Shown here one piece after another: positions 42,501 to 51,500 of a DNA stretch of 64,000 nt. Both the position numbers and the translations under genes were made by a program. The notes under the pieces were generated by a model. It was not told the DNA's origin. It saw only the letters and a list, made by a program, of their open reading frames with translations, and made no database searches. Source of the stretch: Solea solea (lineage: Eukaryota > Chordata > Actinopteri > Pleuronectiformes > Soleidae); contig NC_081144.1 of NCBI RefSeq assembly GCF_958295425.1, positions 1,902,501-1,966,500 on the forward strand. The letters are read 5' to 3'. The number at the start of each line of letters is the position of its first letter. Positions within the stretch are counted from its first letter, which is position 1.

Positions 42501-45500
42501 AAATGTTGATCAGTGTTTGTCAAACCTGGAAGTAATGATGTTCTCAAATGATTGCTTTGTTATATGGAGCAAAGAAACAAAGAAAATATTCACATTTAAG
42601 AGGCTGAAACAATCAGAAATATTGTTTAAATCATGAAAAAATATTTAAACCAGTTAACCGATTATCAAAATAGTTGACAATTAATTTAGTAATCGATTAA
42701 TCGAATAATTGTTCCAGCTCTACTTGGTGGTCTAGTTACTCTTACTGGCCTAGTTTCTACCAGGCCTTTTAAAACTAAATGATCTGATTCAGTTTCAACA
42801 ATACAATTAAATATACTTTTAAAACACACTGTTAAATTTGATATACTAAATGAAAGAATATATGGAGGATATATATATAAAATACATCTATTTAGATGAG
42901 AAACACTTATGAGAAACAACATTAATCTATTTCCAGAGGCTATAAAAAAGCAGAGTCACAGTTTGTTGCTGTGTAACAGGTACAAAGAATAAAACCTGAA
43001 TCTGTCTGTGGACAGGAGGCTTCTGCTACTTAAGGTAAATAAAGAACAAAGAATTGTTCGCCTCCCTCCAGTGGAGGATAAAGCGGTAGATAATAGATGG
43101 ATGGAATTTCAAACACCAAAGTCACAGAACAGCACATTTGAAGTTAATAATGGAGACAGTAATGGATCATCAATTCCTGTGGACCATGATGTACAATCAC
43201 TGATTTTCCTCAATGGATTGTTGTTCGCTGCTCTGTGAGCTTTATTATCCTGTTGAAACAGGATGTTTAATGGAAAGATAAGTCTGGCATTGACTTTATT
43301 CAGTGAGCCTTTTCTTAAGTGGCTAAAATCTGCTTGTTTGCATTGAGCAAATTACTGCCTGTCGTTTGGCAGCTCTATGTGCAGTATTAAAAAAACAAAA
43401 AAAAAAACTTTTAAAACAACTTCCCCCACAACCCAACCCCGGAAAAAGTGACAGAAGATGAATGAAGTGATGGATGAATATTCTGAACAGCTGGATAAGT
43501 GTGTGTATCACTTTCACTTGACTGCATGCGTGTGTGTGTGTGTGTGTGTGTGTCAGACAGTTTGCGCAGATTAAATCTGATGAATAATTAAGTTGACTTA
43601 AGGAGCTTATTAAATCCAGGGCTACAGCAGAGAGGGAGAGAAACAGGAAACTGAGCCCCTAAGCTCCCCCATGAGACAACCAGTCATCCTGGGAGCTGCT
43701 GCTAATAAGTAGCTTAGCATCCTTTTATTCTAAAACACTGCGGGAAACAGTTTTGTTTGCCTGGTGGAGCTGGTGCGCGAAGAAAGTAAATGTCCCTGTC
43801 TCAATAACAAAACACCTCAGCCCTGAGGGGATGTTTGGAGGCAAGAAAGAAATCCTTCTAAACTAAAAAAAACACTTATCAGATAAACAGGGACGACTTA
43901 GAGACGGTCACGAGGGAATGATGGTGGCAAAACAGTCTCCTGTTGTTGTATCCTGTCAATAATATGAACAAAAATACAGGATATTCTAAATGTTATTTAC
44001 TTCTAATGTTACAATAGTGTTTCTGCAGGTTCAGACAGTGTAAATAAGGAATAAACTCATCTGGTCTTCTTTCCATCAACACTCTACCTTTTAATAATTT
44101 AAGAGCCTATTATTTTGGTGATGGACCAAAAAGGTTATCATAATGAAACTATTCAATCACACCATATTGATGATTGCTGTAATAAATGTGAGATAATTAA
44201 AGATTGATTGTTTGCTCCTAAGTGGAAGATGAAGAAACCAATTGATTGTGGATTTAAACTGAACAAAAAAAATTTATACGACATTAAAAGATTCTGTGTG
44301 TCGTACCTCCAACATTACAACATTTATTAAACTTCTTTGTTTTGCTTTTGAAGGCAACCTACTGTATAGTAGGATCATTTTGTGAATTATACTATTTATA
44401 TTCCTTTTCCATTTTAATTGCATTAAACAATGAAATATTTGTCTGAAATCTGAAAATCTGAAATGGTGAAATAAACTACAAAAACAGATGCAGCTGTTGT
44501 CTTTCTGACAAGGTGAGCCTTTTGGACGAATGACATATGGAGATTCAGGGTGAAATATGCTTGTCAGGTGCCTGGAACGTTCAGTGAGCCCTTACCTGTC
44601 ACATGACAAAGTATGATATGGAGGCTTTTCATGAGTCTGAATTTTGAACCACAGAAGCAAACAGATTTGAATTTCTGTTCTCTTGAGACTATGAGAAAGA
44701 AAATGGACACTCACTCTTGGCCTTCTCATTCTTGCGCGAGGGTCTCCAGCGAATGCAGGACTTGTGTTCGTCCAGAAAGAAGAACCTCACCAGTCCCTTG
44801 GAGCCACCGCGTAGCTTCACCATCTGGGTTCCCATCTGCATGGAGCTCATACATTTCTCCACTGGAGGCAGAAAAAAAAAAAGAACAGAGAGAGGAATAA
44901 TTAAATACGGGGAAAGTTGTCAAGAAGGAAACCAGTGGACCAAACACAGTGGATATGCCTGTCACTGCCGACAGGGCTTTGCCTTTCTTTGTCTCAAGGA
45001 GAAGAACAGTGAGATGGAGGAGGACGACAGCGAGGAGCAAATTCCCCTTTAATGAAATACTCTACACTGTAAACTATGACAGCACAACACGGAAAATCAA
45101 CAAAACCAGGAGCTCCTTTTTAGATGAGATTATACTGTGGCGATTTAGTGATAAAGGGCACCCAGAGACTACAGGCACTTGCACAGATTAGTCTGATGTT
45201 TTTGAGTGATTTGTTTTTTTCTACCCAGTTGCAGTCGATGCAAATTGTCCTGAATTCCACTGAGTAATGTGTTAAGGCTGCTGCAAGTGAAAATTGATTA
45301 ATCTATTGGGGGTGAAAACAAGTTCAGATTTCCAAAACATAAAAAGATGATAATTTTTTAACAGATTTCTGTCCAAACATGGAGATAATTATCAATTGAT
45401 GATGCAAATAATATGTATCTACAATCCCCACAGCCCATATGTAACCAATTAGAAAGTGTGCTGACAATGAAAATATGCATGTGAAAAACATTAACAGCTT

Positions 45501-48500
45501 GCATGCGTGAAGCGATAGATTTTTTGTGAGGTTGTTAAAATTATCTTTTTTTGCCATTTATTAGTCTTGCTGGCCTGAACAGTGACATTGCAAAGTATTG
45601 CAATATACTGGTGGAGAATCAAATATTTCCTCCACACAAACCTAATGGTGTGCTGCCAATCAGTCAGGTCAGGTCTGGTAGGAACAGGGACAAACCCCGA
45701 GGATCATGCAGCTGCACCCCATGTGGCCATACTATCAATTATCAGCTGCCTGTCACATCCTCAGCACGCAGGAAATTAGAACGTCAGCATGCACACGTTT
45801 CTAAATAGGGTTGCCAGTTCAGTGGTTCACAATGACATTCGACATGCCTGCTGTTTGAGTGATCGTGCTGCATTTAAAGTCCCTGTAAAGTGATAAAAAT
45901 ATCACTGATGACTTTGTCACCCCCACAGGAAAAATGTGTTAGTAACCACATTACCAGATTTTAGTGATTAAAAAAGTCACAAAGTGTTTAAAAATTTGGT
46001 TTTAAATCATGTAAAATGCAGCTTCCTTCCCTGCTTTGAGACCGTGGGGGTGCGGCCGCTACATCCTGTGCATACACTCGCGGTCTATGGTCTAACTCTG
46101 GGAACCTATAGGGCATCTGTCTGTCCTGGAAGAAGGATGCCTCCTCTGTGTTCTTCACCTGAACTGAAGGTCTACAAACAGAGGATGTCACTATGTGTAC
46201 ACATTCTAAACCCTATATGTTAATCATTATTTTTGCTTAAATTTAATGCAGTCTCCAGCTGTGTGCCACCACAGGCCACAAAGACATCAAAATGATGCAA
46301 AATAAGGAATCGCAAGTTTTACTATATTCATTTATTTTTAGTTTTGTATAGTTTATTGCATGGAAGCTCATTGTAGCCTGCTGTGTCACAAATAAAAAGG
46401 TGTTGCATGATTAAAAAGTCAAAAGACCTTTATTTACACTAAGACACATTTTATGCAAAGATCCAAAATAGTGAACCAGTCTTTTGAACAGCCCCCCTTA
46501 AAGATCCAGCTCCCTTCAAAGAGCCATAAATCCCATCTCTAGGCACAGAACATAAGAGAAAGGATGTGCTGAGGAGAAATGAATACAACATGGGTGGTGA
46601 TGAAAACCCAGGTGGTAGTGACGAGAATCACACAACCACCCGAGCTTGTGCCGGAAAAAGGTTCACATTTGTGAACAAGTGTTCAACCCTGTGTGTCTGA
46701 AAGTAAGAGTAGTGATAAATAATACAAAAAAAAACATTTTATTTATAGCACTTTGAAAAGTTACTCAAAGGCACTTTCCAAAAACAAAAATGCATATATA
46801 AATAAAAGGAAGTTATTTTCTCTCCACTGATGCCAAGCGCTTGCTGAGTGTGTGAACAGCTGGGCTTCTCCTCTCTTATTTCTATAATATCATAGGATTG
46901 TTATTATTGCTGCCTCATTATGTGAAGTGCCTTGAATGTTTGTTATGATTTGTAGTCAAATCTGATCATCCCGTTTGTGCGTGGGGTGGGGCAAAATATC
47001 TAAATGTCTTCAAAGAAGAAGCAGGTCATGTAATATTCATTCAAACTTCTTTTCAGCAAAACTGACAGTCCAAGTATGTGTTAGTAGAGTAGAATGTGGT
47101 AACTCAGCAAGACCGATTTATAACAAGCAAAAAAAAAAAAAAGAGAGGGGAGTTATAACCTGAATCACATTTTGTCCTTTTTGACCGCAACATACAGCAC
47201 AACCAAAACCTCAAAGTAAGCGATGTAAAGCAGCGGTGATGGATTGCTCTACGTGGGCATTGATTCAATGTGGCTGTGGTCCCAGTGTAAACAGTGCACC
47301 TCCAGGGCATTGTTAATGCAGTTCACTCCTGTTCTTCTAACCTCTGCTATTGAATTCCCACCCATATCAGCAAAGTGCACAACTCTAAAACAAAACAAAA
47401 ACCCACTGCTACCAGTGTAATGTTAGGCCAACATTATACAACACCACAAAAAACACAATAACATTTGTTCTCTGCATCGTTGGTGAAAGCAAGCATTGTT
47501 CAAATGTGGTGAACGGTGAAGGCTTTACAATGCAAGGCAAAACTTTCAATGAACTTTCAGAATTCAATGTGCTTTACAAAGAAAGAAGATAAACAGTGTT
47601 TAAGACACACACATTATGCAAAGTTCACTTGCTGATGGGTACCAGGACGCAGGCAATGACACTAGATACAGTAGTTGGGTAAGTGTACGTTGCATGATTC
47701 TGTCTGAGAGATTATCATTTCTATTATGGAATTCACTGAAGACCACACACTAATGTGGACATGAAAATGAAGCAAACGTTTGAATTGAAATGGTCTGGCA
47801 GTCAGATGATGTGAATGGGACATCATGATTTGGTGGATTCCACAAACAATTACTTTTGTTACTGATTAATCTGTTGATTATTTTCCACCATGAATGACAG
47901 AGATGTCAGGTAAAGGGAAATCATTGTTTCCCAAATCTTACAATGACAACATTTTCATGCACAAACCAAAGATATGTGCAATTAATCAAATATTGTGTTT
48001 CAATAAACGATTATGGCAATAAACGATTACAAAAACAAAATAAGACGGGCTTCTATTCTAAAAATTATGCATGTAGAATCCCTGGGTTAAGTGTGTGTAA
48101 AAATATATACAATGGTTTATAGTTATTTTAAGGTAAATTCAAAAGGCAAAAGCCACTTTTTAACGTGCAATAAATTGTTTTTGTTTCAAGTTCATGTCAA
48201 GGAGTCAACTTCTATTTAGACCCAAATAATTGTGATTTTTTTTTTTGTTCCCCCATAATCCAAAACCACAGCATATTCACATTTATGGCGCTGAAATGTG
48301 TTTGAATAGTGGCCATAAAAAAGCAGAGGTACTGTGATGACAAACACTGACACTGAGCTTACAGGCTTGTTACATGTAGTAAATGCAGTGAATAAGCAGC
48401 CAATGCAGCATGGCTGAACCAATGAACAGTGCTGTCTGGTAAAGCGGTAGAACAGATGTGGCCCTCGACTCTCCTGCTACCTCATCCAGCACAAAAACAC

Positions 48501-51500
48501 ACACAGAGAATACAATTATCCTTTTGCAGCCAGCACAGGATCACACTGTGAACAGACAGGTCGGATATAAACTGACATCAAATTGCATGTGACAAACCTG
48601 CACCTGTGAAGATGAAGTGTAGAGACATTACATACCAATTCCCATGACAAATAGAAAGTGCACGCCATCAACAACTCAAGTGTCAAAAACCATTCGTCTC
48701 TCCATGGCTGCGCTTTTTCCTGCTCATACTTTAAAGAAGTTTCACTACACACTGAAATCCTAAGTTGTCACAAGGTCTTAATGCATCAGCCTAACTAGAG
48801 TACAGTGCCTGCTAAACACACTGTGCTCAAGCGAAAGGAGAGAAAAAGAGAGGGGCAAATGGTTGGCAGAGGAAAAACATTCATCACTATATACTGTTTT
48901 AACAGATGCTCAGGATAATGTGTGTTGTTGTCATTGAGGAAGTACCGACCATGTGTGTGCTTCTGTGACGGTAAAGCATGTTAGTCAGTTGGGCTTTGCT
49001 TATAAAGCAGATGCTTTTTTATAAAGGAGATAAATGAAAAAATAAAAGATGCCATCATTTAGAACAAACATGCTACGCCATCTGAGATGTATTGTTCCTT
49101 TATGTGCACTGAAACGATTAATCGATTATTAATCGATTACAAAATTAATCGACAACTATTCTTGATAATCGATTAATCCGTTTGAAGTGATTTCATGATT
49201 AAAACAAGATGTCCGATTGTTTAAGCTTCTTCTGAATATTTTCTTAATTTCTTTGCTCTGGATAATAAAGAAACCATTAAAAGTGAATCACATCTGACTT
49301 TATCTGGCAGCAATGACATCAAGAACTATGCATGCATGAATGTTGTGCTCTGACACACACCCCTAAAACAAAACCGTCACAATACTACAGCTTTATTTTT
49401 TACCCATTATAACATGAATTTAAGCATAAATATTACAAGAAGCCCGTCTTTTAATGACATAGTATTACAATTGATATTCTGATAATAGACCAATGGTGAC
49501 AGAAATTAATGCTCTATTCTCTGGGTTTATACAACAAAATCAACATATAAATTAGACTGCGTTAACAATTCTGGAATAATCTGATCTTCAGATTATAGTC
49601 TGATCTTCAACTTCTAACACCTAGGAGTTTTAATGTTTAACTGTAACTGTGCTGCTGATATCTTGGTCTCCCCTGTGTCTCTTCCTGGTGGCACTTATTT
49701 CAGTTATGTGGGTGATATGAATGGAAGTTAAGTAGCTGCAGAAGAAGTCGACAGCGGGATAATGGTGGGCAGCCGTGACGAGAAAATAATAACCTGATGT
49801 ATGGTTACAATGGCAATAAACTGTTATAGGGTCATGTATGTACATCGAGTGCTATCCTGTAATTTACAGCTCAGCTATAATCAGCATTGATCAGATGCAA
49901 AGTCTTGATGTCAGTATTAATGCAACAATTTTGTAACAATGGTTCAAAAATTTTAAATTCCATTGTATCACAATCTGTGCATTTGCACAGGAATCCATAC
50001 ACAAAAGAGTGGACAAAACCAGGCTCTCACCGCTATTTTAAATTAACTCGGAGAACAAAAGAACATGATTATCCAAAACCAATTGACCCTTAATGACTTC
50101 ACAGCTCGGACTCGGTGGCACAACTGCAACGCGGCTGCAGAGCAGCCATTTATTGATTTCAAGTGACTGGTTATTTCTGTCGCTGCTGGCTGATTTCAGA
50201 GCCTGATGCCACTGGCTGTAACAGATCCAAGCATCTGCTCTCCTTCAGCCAAAGAGGGGGCAGTAATCCATGAAATGAGCTGCTGTCAAAGTTGGGTAGG
50301 AATGGGACCGTGCAGACCTCAGCAGGCCTCTCGTTTCAGGATGGCACACAGCTGTAAAACTATCTCCTGACAGCAATCTAAGTGGCTCATCCTCCTCCTC
50401 CTGTCAAAGATGAGCTGCAGTGCACACACAACCAGCCATTACAGTCACCTGGTCAATATTTACATCTGCTGCTATTGCTCTCCACATCCACAACTGACTA
50501 CCGAGACAGAGAGCCTCGCCCTCAAACTAACATGTGCTTGTGTTACTGATATTTGAAAAGTAAGTGATTGTCTACAATTAGTAAGCTGTCGTCCTTCTTT
50601 GTCATTTTGCATGCATTTTAGATTTCAGCAGAGCAGAGGCATGGAACACTTTCTCGTTTGTAAGTGTGTTAAACACAATAAGCTCAAGGCTGAAGAGGCA
50701 AAGAAGGAGGCCACGCTCTGCGTACACTCCCCCCCCCCAGTCGACAAAGACAAGAATGTGTTTACTCATGTGATGTAGCCGACTGATTAGGAAACCCCAC
50801 GGGAAGCCATATATCTTATTCGTAGGGATGTTATCGATTAACCATTAGTTGCTTAATTGCCATTAAAGGTTTAATCAATTAAACTGTATTGATACAGGTT
50901 AATTGAAAACTAAATGCAACGTTGCGATAACGTTGCATTTAGTTTGGTCTTCATTAACCAGCACTTAAGTTTTAGATTAGCAGAGGGTGAACCTCAACAA
51001 AAGTGCTTGCGTAGTTAATGGAAGAATTTAAAGTGAAGGCAAGATGAAGCGGTGGCAAGTAAAGAAGCACAGCGCCAATACAGCCGCACGTCAGGCAGCG
51101 GACAGTGCAACCACGAGCAAAAACAAACAAATCACTTTTCATGAGCTTGACAAGACCACAAAATTAAAGTTTCAATTACCTTCCCTGCTAATTGAGTTTT
51201 TAAATGCAAATCAACTTGGGCAACATGCAAGGGAGGGAAACAAAAATCAAGTGAAAAGAGACAATGCTTTTTCGAAAGATGCTCTACGGAAGCTAAGCAG
51301 TTGAATCGGTGCAAACGACACCAGGACAAAGACAGGGGGATTAACCATTGCTGAATTGAACAGGTAAAAATACAAGCAGAGATCAAAGACCCAACAGTAG
51401 CGTACACATGTACAACACCTTCTAGAGACAAGAGGCAAAAGAAGAGCATTACGATGCACAGAGAGGCAGCACACTCTCTACTAGTCGGGGTCTGGGGCTG

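Larger units (their letters stand above)
40874..44714 (-). other. plch2: plch2 intron 2
   Basis: 3.8 kb containing a full SINE with target-site duplication, an adjacent MITE, a SINE tail fragment at about 43068-43107 and a (GT)n tract at 43529-43553. No exon recognised. Confidence 0.6.
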
